Source: Micromonospora sp. HM5-17 (GTDB taxonomy: Bacteria > Actinomycetota > Actinomycetes > Mycobacteriales > Micromonosporaceae). Taken from it: a stretch of 64,000 nt of DNA. The stretch is taken from NCBI RefSeq assembly GCF_003762835.1, contig NZ_RJWA01000011.1, forward strand, positions 1 to 64,000, read 5' to 3'. The notes below the pieces were generated by a model. That model was not told the origin of the DNA. It was given only the letters and a program-made list of their open reading frames with translations, and did no database searches. Below are positions 42,258 through 50,262 of this stretch, in pieces; position 1 is the first letter of the stretch; each line of letters begins with the position of its first letter. The position numbers and the translations under genes are program-made.

Positions 42258-42805
42258 CCCCCCGAGGGTACGGCCCGGGCGCCTCGTTCTGCCCCCGGTG
42301 CGCGGCGGCGCTGCCCGGCCCACCTCCGACGGCCTGCGGCGACTGCGGGTACCAGCTCTTCGTCAACGCCCGCCCCACCGCCGGGCTCGTCCTGCTCGAC
42401 CGGGACCCGGAGCGACCGTCGGGAGTCGACGACTCCGGGCCGCGCTTCCTCGCGCTGCGCCGGGCGGCGGAACCGATGATTGGTCGGTGGGAGACCCCGG
42501 GCGGGTTCTGCGACGGGTGGGAGCACCCGGCGGACGCGGCCGTCCGGGAGGCCCGCGAGGAACTGGGTGTCGAGTTGACGCTCGGTGACTGCCTGGGGAT
42601 GTTCATCGGCAGTTACGAGTTCCAGGACGAGGTGCTTCCGGTACTCGACGTCTTCTTCCTGGCCACGCTGGACGATCAGTCCATTGTCCTCAATCCCGCC
42701 GAGGCGACCGAGTCGCGCTGGTTTCCCCTGTTCGATCCGCCTCCGCTGGCCTTCGCCACGATGGACCAGGCCGTTCGTGCGGCAGCACACCGCGTGCGCC
42801 GCTAG
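42254..42805 (+). CDS. Nudix hydrolase with N-terminal zinc ribbon
   Basis: 183 aa from GTG 42254, overlapping lepA. Two CX2C pairs (CPRC and CGDCGY) form a zinc ribbon in residues ~13-35. The Nudix box [24 protein letters not shown] fits GX5EX7REUXEEXGU in full. It cleaves a nucleoside diphosphate linked to another group; the resemblance is to the NADH pyrophosphatase/ADP-ribose group, but the substrate is not proven. Cotranscribed with lepA. Confidence 0.92.
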
Positions 42806-42883
42806 CGCGGTTTGGGCCTGTCCGCCTTCGGGAACCGTGCAGTCAACACGACGACGTGTGACTGCTATCGAAGGAGGACGGTC

Positions 42884-43159
42884 GTGGAACTCACCGTCTG
42901 GGGCATCGTCAGCGCGCTCATCGTCGGCGTACTCGGTCGGCTGGTCGTGCCGGGGCGTCAGGACATGCCGATCTGGCTGACGATGCTCATCGGCGTGGCT
43001 GCCGCGCTACTCGGTACCGTCATCGTCCGGGCCGCCGGCATCGCGACCGTGACTCCCGGGATCGACTGGATCGAGCTGGTGATCCAGGTGGCGCTGGCCG
43101 CGGTCGGCGTGGCGCTGGTGGCCGGCGTCGGTCGCCGTCGCCGGATCAGTCGCTCCTGA
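42884..43159 (+). CDS. GlsB/YeaQ/YmgE family small membrane protein
   Basis: 91 aa from GTG 42884 with a strong AAGGAGG at 42871-42877. Several hydrophobic segments: VWGIVSALIVGVLGRLVVPG, then PIWLTMLIGVAAALLGTVIV and VIQVALAAVGVALVAGV, followed by a basic RRRRIS tail. The LGRLVVPGRQ pattern is the family hallmark (transglycosylase-associated protein). Family members rise under envelope stress; the role is unclear. It has its own ribosome-binding site. Confidence 0.85.
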   Translation: MELTVWGIVSALIVGVLGRLVVPGRQDMPIWLTMLIGVAAALLGTVIVRAAGIATVTPGIDWIELVIQVALAAVGVALVAGVGRRRRISRS

Positions 43160-43322
43160 TCGATCCCCGCGGACCCCGGGGCGCCGGCCGGCCCGGTCGG
43201 CGCCCTTCGCCCGGTTGGACCGGGCGGCCGTAGCCGGTGACGTAGACCTGGTCGCCGCGCCAGCCGATCCGTAGTGCCGGCGTCTGCCAGGGAGCCCGCG
43301 GCCGGGCGCCGCCCCGGCCCAT
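43146..43322 (-). CDS. Possible small hypothetical protein
   Basis: 58 codons on the minus strand from ATG 43322 with high third-position GC, containing RIGWRGDQVYVTGYGRPVQPGEG-like sequence. It overlaps the GlsB stop by 14 bp on the other strand. No homology recognised; it may be chance. Confidence 0.25.
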   Translation of the reverse strand: MGRGGARPRAPWQTPALRIGWRGDQVYVTGYGRPVQPGEGRRPGRPAPRGPRGSIRSD

Positions 43323-43614
43323 TCCCCGCCCGGCACCGACCCGGCCGGGCAGGTCGCCGAGGGCATGACATACTTCCCCCGGCCGCGACGAGCCCACCGG
43401 GACCCGGGCGGGCCATTGTCGACCTTCCGACTTTCGCGGGCGATCGTTTCGTGGTTTCGGTCGGTCCTGCGGTCGCCGATTCGCTGATCAACGCGGCGGA
43501 AAGGCGGAATCCATCGTGATCGACCGATCGTCGGCTCGGTGGCGGGTGTCGCCTAGAGTGGTGGTCGCATATTCGCATTTGATTTAAATGATCTTATCTG
43601 TTACTTTCCGTAAT
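43160..43614. other. 455-bp intergenic region with AT-rich promoter segment
   Basis: The left part is very GC-rich and holds only the doubtful small frame. From 43560 to 43614 the sequence becomes AT-rich (GCATTTGATTTAAATG, then CTTATCTGTTACTTTCCG), a likely promoter for the gene at 43615. No terminator is clear. Confidence 0.5.
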
Positions 43615-44451
43615 GTGTCCACCGACTCTCTCCCGGGAAGCACGAGGGTGTTTCACCAACAGCTTTCGTACCGGCACCCCAAGGCGGTGCTGTACCTTGA
43701 GGCGTACACGCCGCTGGTCGAGCACTGGTTCCACGCCCTGCGCGCCTCAACCGCGCTGGCAGAATTGCGCGCGACGGCGCCGACCCGAGATCTTCTCAAG
43801 AATCTGGAACGTCTGGATCTGCTTTTCCGTGCCGTTGTCGACGACCTGTTCGACCGGCGGGGCCCGGTCCTGGAGCATGCCCTGGCGGTGGTCGCCGAAC
43901 ACCGGGACGCGGTGGTCTGGACGGACCAGATGGTGCCGCGGCCCGGGGCCGACATCGTCGAGCTGACCGCCTCGCTGCGCCACAAGTTCAAGCGGAACAT
44001 CAGCCTCGCGCTCCTGGAGGCGCTGATCTGCCTGGAGTCGGCGCTCGTCTACGGGCGGGGCACCCTCCAGCTCACCGGAGCCGAGCTGGAGGAGACCCTG
44101 CGCCGGAGCACGGCGCTGCTGGCCAGCCTATCCGTCCTGCACGACGAGCAGGAGATGGCACGGATGCGCTACCTGACGGGTGACCCGAGGGAGATCCAGC
44201 ACCCCACCTTCACCGTCGCCGACATCCTCGGCGGGGCCTTCCGCATCCCGCCCGACAAGTTCCGGGTCGTCGGTGCGGACGGGGCGCGGAGGATCCGGTT
44301 CGCGAGTGTGCCGCCGAGCGGTATCACTCCCGACAGTCCCACCATGAAGTGTCCCGCCCACCGTTTGACAAACGAGGACGGCCAGCCGTTGAACAACGAG
44401 TTCTGGGAGCTGCTCGTGGACATCTACCGGGATTCCGGCCAACTGGCGTAA
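43615..44451 (+). CDS. Unrecognised protein with atypical early codon usage
   Basis: 278 aa from GTG 43615; ATG 43588 in the same frame would add nine residues from AT-rich, noncoding-looking DNA. No ribosome-binding site is visible for either. The first ~90 codons use codons rare for this genome (TCT, TTT, CTT, GAT, AGG). It appears mostly helical with a few acidic loops; motifs such as YTPLVEHWFHALRAS and LERLDLLFRAVVDDLF do not let me name a family. Its end is convergent with a phytanoyl-CoA dioxygenase-like gene. Possible transferred gene. Confidence 0.6.
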   Translation: MSTDSLPGSTRVFHQQLSYRHPKAVLYLEAYTPLVEHWFHALRASTALAELRATAPTRDLLKNLERLDLLFRAVVDDLFDRRGPVLEHALAVVAEHRDAVVWTDQMVPRPGADIVELTASLRHKFKRNISLALLEALICLESALVYGRGTLQLTGAELEETLRRSTALLASLSVLHDEQEMARMRYLTGDPREIQHPTFTVADILGGAFRIPPDKFRVVGADGARRIRFASVPPSGITPDSPTMKCPAHRLTNEDGQPLNNEFWELLVDIYRDSGQLA

Positions 44452-44767
44452 CCGCCGTCTGGAATAGGCCGACGTCGAGCCGTGGCGATTCGGCGAAAAC
44501 CTGAACAGCGGGACGGAAGCGATTCATCTTTCCGTACCGCGTCGCACCCTTGTCGGTTCGACACCTGATCGTCGTACGGTCACCACGGCGGTGGGAGCCG
44601 CCTTTCCCGAATTCTGGTGCTGGCGTTCATTCACCTCGTGGGCGGTGGTTGGCCCTACCCGGCGTGATGCCACTGTCCCGGCCCGGTGCCGTCGGGACGT
44701 GCCCCCCGCGCCGGCCGAGGGTCGGGACGTGTCCTGCCACGCGCCGGCCGGGGGTGACGGCAACAGG

Positions 44768-44808
44768 CGTCGGCCCGGCCGGCCCACGAGGGGCCGACCG
44801 GGCCGACG
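44768..44808. terminator. Bidirectional hairpin between convergent genes
   Basis: Arms CGTCGGCCCGG (44768-44778) and CCGGGCCGACG (44798-44808) are perfect 11-bp complements, with smaller pairs inside the loop. It lies between the gene ending at 44451 and the one ending at 44864. Confidence 0.5.
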
Positions 44809-44863
44809 GAGATGACGTCGAGGAGCTGTCGGCGGCGCCGTACGCTCCTGCCCTTGGCCTGGG

Positions 44864-45775
44864 TCAGCGGAGCCAGGGGATGTTGCGGTCCAGCAGGCCG
44901 CGCTGCTTCAGCTCCTTGCGCAGCGGGATCTCGTCGTCGATGTACCCGTCCCAGTTGATGCCCCAGTAGTTGGCGGTGTGCGTGCCCTCGCCGCAGAGCT
45001 GGCGCTGCACCGGGGTGCGGTTGGCCCACCACTCGCTGTTCTTGTCGATGTGCAGCTCGTCGAGCGGCCGGATCCACCGGTAGGTGTAGCCGATGAAGAG
45101 CATCTTGCGGGTGATGTTGGACAGGTTGGTGGAGCGGGAGTGCCACTGCCGCCGGTCGAAGATGAAGGCGTCGCCCGGGTTGGCGGTGATCTCGACCGTC
45201 CCCTCCGGGTCCGGGTTGTGCACCGTCAGGTCGGCCGGCCGCGGCAGCGTGTTCCACAGGTGGCTGCCGGGGATGATCTTGGTTGCGCCCCGCCCCTTCT
45301 CGGACAGGTCCGAGAGGACGTACGCGACCTTCAGCGAGAACATCGGCCGCGGGACGCTCGGGTCCAGCGTCTCCGGGTCGGAGTTCTGCCGGTACCCGTC
45401 CTGGTGCCAGCCCCAGTACGGCTTCTCCGGCTCCCGCGCCGGCGGCGTGACGTCCAGGTGGTTGTGGTGGGTGTAGATGTTCCAGCCCGCCAGGCCCCAC
45501 ATGTAGGGGAAGGTGATCGGGTGGGTGAGCAGGTCGCCGAAGAGCTCGTCGCGATTGATGAAGCCGAGCAGGTGCAGGGTGCCGTCCTCCTTGACCCGTC
45601 CGGCCGCCTTCTCCTCCTCGTAGACCCGGTCGACCGCCTCTTCCAGCGCGGCCCGGTGGTCCTCGGTCAGGACGTTGCGGAGGAGCAGGAAGCCCTGCTC
45701 GTGGAACTCCTTGCGCTCCGCGTCGCTGATCGGCTCGTACCCGGTCCGGCCGCCGTAGTCGAACACCGCGTCCAT
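44864..45775 (-). CDS. Phytanoyl-CoA dioxygenase (PhyH) family oxygenase
   Basis: 303 aa from ATG 45775 (GGGGAGGGG directly before it; a GTG at 45811 is an alternative). A non-haem iron(II)/2-oxoglutarate-dependent enzyme fold: the first iron ligands are in WHQDGYR (H124, D126) and the distal His is in QWHSRSTN (H212), with an Arg downstream in LFIGYTYRW. The family hydroxylates diverse substrates, often in secondary metabolism. A TACGAT-type -10 is at 45821-45826. The unnamed gene at 43615 is its convergent neighbour. Substrate unknown. Confidence 0.88.
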   Translation of the reverse strand: MDAVFDYGGRTGYEPISDAERKEFHEQGFLLLRNVLTEDHRAALEEAVDRVYEEEKAAGRVKEDGTLHLLGFINRDELFGDLLTHPITFPYMWGLAGWNIYTHHNHLDVTPPAREPEKPYWGWHQDGYRQNSDPETLDPSVPRPMFSLKVAYVLSDLSEKGRGATKIIPGSHLWNTLPRPADLTVHNPDPEGTVEITANPGDAFIFDRRQWHSRSTNLSNITRKMLFIGYTYRWIRPLDELHIDKNSEWWANRTPVQRQLCGEGTHTANYWGINWDGYIDDEIPLRKELKQRGLLDRNIPWLR

Positions 45776-45820
45776 CCCCTCCCCATGAGATGAAACTCTT
45801 TCTGAGCACACAGGCTGCCG

Positions 45821-45826
45821 ATCGTA
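45821..45826 (-). promoter_or_regulatory. -10 element of the PhyH-family gene
   Basis: TACGAT on the minus strand (plus ATCGTA), 46 bp before the ATG at 45775; no clear -35. Confidence 0.45.
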
Positions 45827-46062
45827 ACGCGGCGGGCAATGCCCGGGGTGTCGCGTACGCGCGCGGACATCGGCGGGTGTCAGTCAAGATCCGGGATGGT
45901 CGTACGGAGGGAAGCGGTGACCTGACCGCCCGTTACTGAGCGCGGCGAGGCTGGGGAGTTACGTCCCAAAATGCCCGTTCGTGCAGCCACTGCGGGTTAT
46001 GGGATGCAGGATTTCCCGCCGCGCGAGCGTCTGGGGCCGCCACGCGCGAGCGTCCGGGGCTG

Positions 46063-46917
46063 TCAGTCGTCGAAGACCTCCGCGATGACCCGGTCGGTGC
46101 TGTGGGCGCCGTCCCGCACCGGCGACCAACTCCCGCCGTCCGCGGTCCACTCGAGGTTCCCGAAGCGCACCCGCTTCACCCCGTGGGCGCTGGCGTGCGA
46201 CACCAGCCAGTGCGCGTAGCGCCAGCCGACCCGGGAATCGCTGGCGGGCACGGCCAGACCGGTCAGCTCGGCGGGCGAGACGGTCTCCAGTCGGCCCCAG
46301 TCCTCGGTCAGCCCGGCGCTCAGCGCGGCCGCCGCGGCGGCACCCCGGATGGAGGGCTTCCGGCCGACCGTACAGGCGACCGCCCCGGTGGCGTTGCCGA
46401 GCAGCGCCCGGGTCAGCACCTCCGCCTCGTCCGCCCACTGCTGGTACGCCCGCGGGTACGCCGAGCGCTGCACCTTCTGGGCGGCGTCGGTGATCTCCAT
46501 CTGTTCCCAGCCGCGTACCTTGCGCAGGGCGTTGTAGAACTTGGTGGCCGCGTACCGGGGGTTCCGGATCTGTTCCGGGGTGCCCCAGCCCTGGCTCGGC
46601 CGCTGCTGGAACAGGCCCACGGAGTCCCGGTCGCCGCCGGCGAGGTTGCGCAGCCGCGACTCCTGAAAAGCTGTGGCGAGGGCGATCACCACCGCCCGCT
46701 CCGGCATCTTCCGGCGGACGCCGACCGCGGCGATCGTGGCGGCGTTCGCCATCTGCTCGGCGTTCAGGGTGACCCGGCCCTCCGCCTCGACGACGCAGCC
46801 CCGGGTCGACCGGGGCAGCGGCAGCCGGTGCTCGAACTCGCGAGCGCCCAGGTAGATACCGAATCCGGCGACCGTCGCGAGGGCTACTCCCGCTGCCACC
46901 ATCGCCCGAGTCCGCAC
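46063..46917 (-). CDS. Membrane-anchored protein with lysozyme-fold-like domain
   Basis: 284 aa from GTG 46917; the next upstream GTG (46923) runs into the AGGGGG ribosome-binding site. One N-terminal membrane helix (VAAGVALATVAGFGIYLG) is followed by a segment with TAFQESRLRNLAGGDRDSVGLFQQRPSQGWGT, which resembles the core of the transglycosylase/lysozyme fold: the Glu in QES would be the catalytic acid. Then CTVG. A cell-wall role is inferred from the fold only; no family name is certain. Confidence 0.75.
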   Translation of the reverse strand: MRTRAMVAAGVALATVAGFGIYLGAREFEHRLPLPRSTRGCVVEAEGRVTLNAEQMANAATIAAVGVRRKMPERAVVIALATAFQESRLRNLAGGDRDSVGLFQQRPSQGWGTPEQIRNPRYAATKFYNALRKVRGWEQMEITDAAQKVQRSAYPRAYQQWADEAEVLTRALLGNATGAVACTVGRKPSIRGAAAAAALSAGLTEDWGRLETVSPAELTGLAVPASDSRVGWRYAHWLVSHASAHGVKRVRFGNLEWTADGGSWSPVRDGAHSTDRVIAEVFDD

Positions 46918-47165
46918 CGTCACCCCCTGATCGACAATGGACAAAGACTACGTCAGGCACCCAAATCTCCGGCAGGCCCGGGGCCACGGCCCGTTCCAGC
47001 CGGAGGTGGCCTCGCTCCCCGGTCCTGCCGAAGGTCGGTCACCGCCGGCCCGTCCGGCTCCGGCACCCGGCGGTTCCGGATGTCGGGCAGCCCGTCCGGC
47101 CCCGCATGGTGCCGGACGTCCGCCGCCGGGCGGACGCTGGGCCCCGGGGGATCGGTGCGGGAACG

Positions 47166-47951
47166 TCAGGTCTCGGGTACCCAGCGAGGGGTGCGCTTCT
47201 CCCGGAACGCCGCCACTCCCTCCCGCCCCTCCGCCGAGTGGAAGTACCGCACCGACAGCTCGCGCAGCCCGGCCAGCTCGGCCCGGATGTCGGCCGCGGG
47301 CGGCCGGCGCAGCAGCTCCTTTGCCCCGGCCAGCGCGGCGGGCGCACCGCGTACCAGGGCGCGGCAGTAGGAGGCGACCGTCTCGTCCAGCGCCTCGGCG
47401 GTGGTGACCGTGGTCACCAGGCCGATCTCGGCGGCCCGGCGGCCGTCGAAGGTGTCGCCGGTCAGGTACAGCTCCGCGGCCGCCCGGGGCGCGAGTCGGG
47501 GGAGGACCGTCGCCGAGATCACCGCCGGGATCACCCCGAGTCGGACCTCGGTGAAGGCGAAGGTCGCGTCCTCGACGCAGATCGCGAGGTCGGCCGCGGC
47601 GATCAGCCCGAGGCCACCCGCCCGGGCCGATCCGCCGACCCGGGCCACCACCGGTTTCGGGGACTCCCAGATCGCCGCGAGGACGTCGCCGAGCATCGCC
47701 ACCGGAACGGTTCCGGCCTCGTACGCGGCGGCGGTCTCCTTCAGGTCCGCGCCGGAGCTGAAGACGGGCCCGGTGTGGGAGAGGACGATCACCCGGACGG
47801 CGTCGTCCGCCACGGCGGCGGCCAGCGCGTCGAGCAGCTGGGTCATCAGCGGGGTCGAGAGCGCGTTACGGTTGTGCGGACTGTCCAGGGTGAGTGTCGT
47901 CACACCCTGTGCGGTCGAGACCCGGACGAGCGGGTCGGGGGCTGAGGTCAT
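47166..47951 (-). CDS. Enoyl-CoA hydratase/isomerase family protein
   Basis: 261 aa from ATG 47951. Crotonase fold with the oxyanion-hole pieces FSSGADLKE and GSARAGGLGLIAAADLAI, and the catalytic-region pattern FTEVRLGVIPAVIS. The usual Glu pair for hydration cannot be confirmed by eye, so it may be a hydratase or related crotonase. Acts on acyl-CoA in fatty acid or amino acid breakdown. Leaderless, and divergent from hemW across 17 bp. Confidence 0.92.
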   Translation of the reverse strand: MTSAPDPLVRVSTAQGVTTLTLDSPHNRNALSTPLMTQLLDALAAAVADDAVRVIVLSHTGPVFSSGADLKETAAAYEAGTVPVAMLGDVLAAIWESPKPVVARVGGSARAGGLGLIAAADLAICVEDATFAFTEVRLGVIPAVISATVLPRLAPRAAAELYLTGDTFDGRRAAEIGLVTTVTTAEALDETVASYCRALVRGAPAALAGAKELLRRPPAADIRAELAGLRELSVRYFHSAEGREGVAAFREKRTPRWVPET

Positions 47952-47956
47952 GCCGG

Positions 47957-47963
47957 CACACTA
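47957..47963. promoter_or_regulatory. Overlapping -10 elements of divergent leaderless genes
   Basis: On plus, CACACT (47957-47962) is 6 nt before the hemW ATG (47969). On minus, TAGTGT (complement of 47958-47963) is 6 nt before the ATG of the enoyl-CoA hydratase (47951). The two -10 elements share five base pairs. Confidence 0.5.
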
Positions 47964-47968
47964 GCCGT

Positions 47969-49192
47969 ATGCCCGGAGCTCTCCCAGATGGCGAACCCGT
48001 ACCCGTCGACGGGGCGTTGCCCGACTCCGCCCGGGCGGCGGTGGGGACGCGCGGCTTCGGGGTCTACGTGCACGTGCCGTTCTGCGCCAGCCGCTGCGGC
48101 TACTGCGACTTCAACACGTACACGGCGGCGGAGCTGGGCGGCGGGGCGAGCCGGGAGGGCTACGCCGATCAGGTCCTTGCCGAACTGGCGCTGGCCGGCC
48201 GGGTGCTCGGCGACAGCCCACCGGCGCGGGTCGACACGGTCTTCGTCGGCGGCGGCACCCCGACCCTGCTCCCCACCGACGACCTCGCCCGGATCCTCGA
48301 CGGCATCGACCGGCTCTGGGGGCTGGCCGGCGACGCCGAGATCACCACGGAGGCGAACCCGGAGTCGGTGACACGCGAGTCGCTGAAGGCGCTCCGGGCG
48401 GGCGGGTACACCCGGATCTCGCTGGGGATGCAGTCGGTCGCGCCCGGGGTGCTCGCGGTGCTGGACCGGCGGCACACCGCCGGGCGGGCCACGGCGGCGG
48501 CCGAGGAGGCCCGGGAGGTCGGATTCGAGCACGTGAACCTGGATCTGATCTACGGGACGCCGGGGGAGCGCGCGGAGGACTTCGCGGCGTCGCTGGACGC
48601 GGCGATCGCCGCCGGGGTCGACCATGTCAGCGCGTACGCCCTGATCGTGGAGGACGGCACCCGGCTGGCGGCCCGGATGCGCCGCGGTGAGCTGCCGTAC
48701 CCGGACGACGACGTGGCCGCGGACCGCTACCTCGCGGCGGAGGCCCGGCTCTCCGCCGCCGGCTTCTCCTGGTACGAGATCTCCAACTGGGCCCGGAGCA
48801 CGGCGGCGCGGTGCCGGCACAACCTGCTCTACTGGACCGGCGGCGACTGGTGGGGGCTCGGTCCGGGGGCGCACAGCCACGTCGGCGGGGTCCGCTGGTG
48901 GAACGTGAAACACCCGGCGACGTACGCCGCCCGGCTCGGCGCGGGGGAGTCGCCCGGGCAGGGCCGGGAGGTGCTGTCGGCGGCGGACCGGCGGGTGGAA
49001 GAGGTGATGCTGCGGCTCCGCCTCGCCGACGGTCTGCCGTTGGCGGTCCTCGACGCGGCCGGTCGGGCCGGCGCGGCCGACGCGCTCGCCGCCGGGCTGC
49101 TCAGCCGGCCGGAGTACGACACGGGGCGGGCCGTGTTGACCCTGCGTGGGCGGCTCCTCGCCGACGCGGTCGTGCGGGACCTGCTGCCCTGA
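47969..49192 (+). CDS. hemW: Radical SAM family heme chaperone HemW
   Basis: 407 aa from ATG 47969. The iron-sulfur cluster motif CASRCGYC has C39, C43 and C46 (CX3CX2C), in PFCASRCGYCDFNTYT, the HemW/HemN pattern without the N-terminal features of true HemN coproporphyrinogen oxidase. GGGTPTLL and a C-terminal HemN_C-like region follow. It inserts heme into target enzymes. In actinomycetes this gene lies upstream of hrcA-dnaJ, as here. Confidence 0.94.
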   Translation: MPGALPDGEPVPVDGALPDSARAAVGTRGFGVYVHVPFCASRCGYCDFNTYTAAELGGGASREGYADQVLAELALAGRVLGDSPPARVDTVFVGGGTPTLLPTDDLARILDGIDRLWGLAGDAEITTEANPESVTRESLKALRAGGYTRISLGMQSVAPGVLAVLDRRHTAGRATAAAEEAREVGFEHVNLDLIYGTPGERAEDFAASLDAAIAAGVDHVSAYALIVEDGTRLAARMRRGELPYPDDDVAADRYLAAEARLSAAGFSWYEISNWARSTAARCRHNLLYWTGGDWWGLGPGAHSHVGGVRWWNVKHPATYAARLGAGESPGQGREVLSAADRRVEEVMLRLRLADGLPLAVLDAAGRAGAADALAAGLLSRPEYDTGRAVLTLRGRLLADAVVRDLLP

Positions 49193-49292
49193 GCACCCGG
49201 CGTCACCCCGGCGCCCCGGGCTCCCGCCGGTGGTCGCGGGTCCGCCGGTCGGGGCGCGGTCCCGGCCCGGCCGCCGCGTCGCCCGTGCCTCA

Positions 49293-49346
49293 TGGCCCGT
49301 GCCCGGGCCCGACGGCGCGGACCGTCGACCGTCCTGGCACGGGCCA
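49293..49346. terminator. Bidirectional hairpin between hemW and the DUF4870 gene
   Basis: TGGCCCGTGCC (49293-49303) pairs with GGCACGGGCCA (49336-49346), 11 bp, with an inner hairpin CGACGG/CCGTCG. Located between convergent stop codons at 49192 and 49376. Confidence 0.6.
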
Positions 49347-49375
49347 CCGTGGCTCCGGTCGGCGAACGAGCGACG

Positions 49376-49963
49376 CTACTTCACCATCCGGATGCTCATC
49401 GGGTAGCGGTACAGCGTGCCCTCGTTGGCCTTCATACCGCCGATGATCGCGAAGACGACCGCGATGATCCAGGTGATGAACGGCAGGAAGAACAGGATGC
49501 CGAAGCTGCACACCGAGATGATCACCGCGACCAGGGTGGCGATGCCCCAGGTGATCTGGAAGTTGAGCGCCTCGACGGCGTGGGCTCGGACCGTCGGCGA
49601 TTCGTTCCCCTTGGCGAGCATCGCGACGAGTGGGGCCACGAAGCCCGCGATGATGGCGCCGAAGTGGCCGATCAGTGCCCAGGTCTTCTCATCGTTGGTG
49701 GCGTATCCCGCCGGGGCGGGCGCGCCGTAGGGGGCGCCGGGTGGGGGATAGGCCCCACCGGGGGGCGGATAGCCACCGGGAGGTGGATACCCACCGGGAG
49801 GCGGGTAGCCCCCGGGCGGGGGATAGCCACCCGGAGGCGGGTACGCGCCGCCGCCCGAGGTGGGTGGTGGGTAGGCACCGCCACCGGAGGTGGGCGGCGT
49901 GCCCGGCGAGTCGTACGGGTTGCTCGAGCCGTACTCTCCGGGGGGACGAGGTGGTTCGGTCAT
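49376..49963 (-). CDS. DUF4870 membrane protein with PPPGGY repeats
   Basis: 195 aa from ATG 49963. The first ~85 residues hold a Pro/Gly/Tyr-rich tract with four or more near-exact PPPGGY repeats, then PPGAPYG. Three hydrophobic segments follow (HFGAIIAGFVAPLVAML, WGIATLVAVIISVCSFGILFF and ITWIIAVVFAIIGG), matching the DUF4870 family. The function is not known. Leaderless from TACCGT 7 nt upstream. Confidence 0.85.
   Translation of the reverse strand: MTEPPRPPGEYGSSNPYDSPGTPPTSGGGAYPPPTSGGGAYPPPGGYPPPGGYPPPGGYPPPGGYPPPGGAYPPPGAPYGAPAPAGYATNDEKTWALIGHFGAIIAGFVAPLVAMLAKGNESPTVRAHAVEALNFQITWGIATLVAVIISVCSFGILFFLPFITWIIAVVFAIIGGMKANEGTLYRYPMSIRMVK
49730..49860 (-). repeat. 18-bp repeats encoding PPPGGY
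   Basis: Several imperfect 18-bp tandem repeats between about 49730 and 49860 encode PPPGGY and close variants. Copy number may vary between strains. Confidence 0.7.
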
Positions 49964-49970
49964 GAAGGTC

Positions 49971-49976
49971 ACGGTA
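49971..49976 (-). promoter_or_regulatory. -10 element for the leaderless DUF4870 gene
   Basis: TACCGT on the minus strand (plus ACGGTA), 7 nt before ATG 49963. Confidence 0.5.
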
Positions 49977-50157
49977 GGGGTACGGAGCAAACGACGCCAC
50001 TCGCCCCCCGACGATCGAAACCGGACAATCGTCGAGGCGTGGCGGCTGGTGCCGCCGGGGTAGGGTGTGCAGACAAGCTGGTGGGGGATCAGCGTGCACG
50101 GTGTCGGGGATCAGATAACCGTCCAAACGATCATCGCGTCACCTCGCGCCTTGGTCG

Positions 50158-50163
50158 TAGACT
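50158..50163 (+). promoter_or_regulatory. Candidate -10 of hrcA-dnaJ
   Basis: TAGACT fits the TANNNT pattern and overlaps the first two bases of the left CIRCE arm (50162). HrcA bound there would block RNA polymerase. Confidence 0.4.
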
Positions 50164-50188
50164 GGCACTCGATAGAGTCGAGTGCCAG
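50162..50188 (+). promoter_or_regulatory. CIRCE operator of hrcA-dnaJ
   Basis: Inverted repeat CTGGCACTC (50162-50170), 9-nt spacer GATAGAGTC, GAGTGCCAG (50180-50188). The arms are perfect complements and follow the CIRCE consensus TTAGCACTC-N9-GAGTGCTAA closely (two base changes in each arm). HrcA binds here and represses its own gene and dnaJ; heat inactivates HrcA. Confidence 0.95.
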
Positions 50189-50262
50189 GGTGAATCCGTG
50201 GCCTGATCCGTCGTGCCCGGGTGGTGCCGACCTCCGGGGACGGACGTCGCAGGGAGGTGAGG

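Noticed and set aside
43274-43519. Plus-strand 81-codon frame in the gap before 43615
   Set aside because: No ribosome-binding site, no homology, and it starts inside GC-rich noise; the AT-rich segment begins after it.
44524-44787. Minus-strand 87-codon frame between convergent genes
   Set aside because: Its start lies inside the bidirectional hairpin (44768-44808), and codon use is not supportive.
49376-49963. PPPGGY repeats as a separate peptide or collagen-like gene
   Set aside because: The repeats are in frame with the DUF4870 transmembrane domain and start from the same leaderless ATG.
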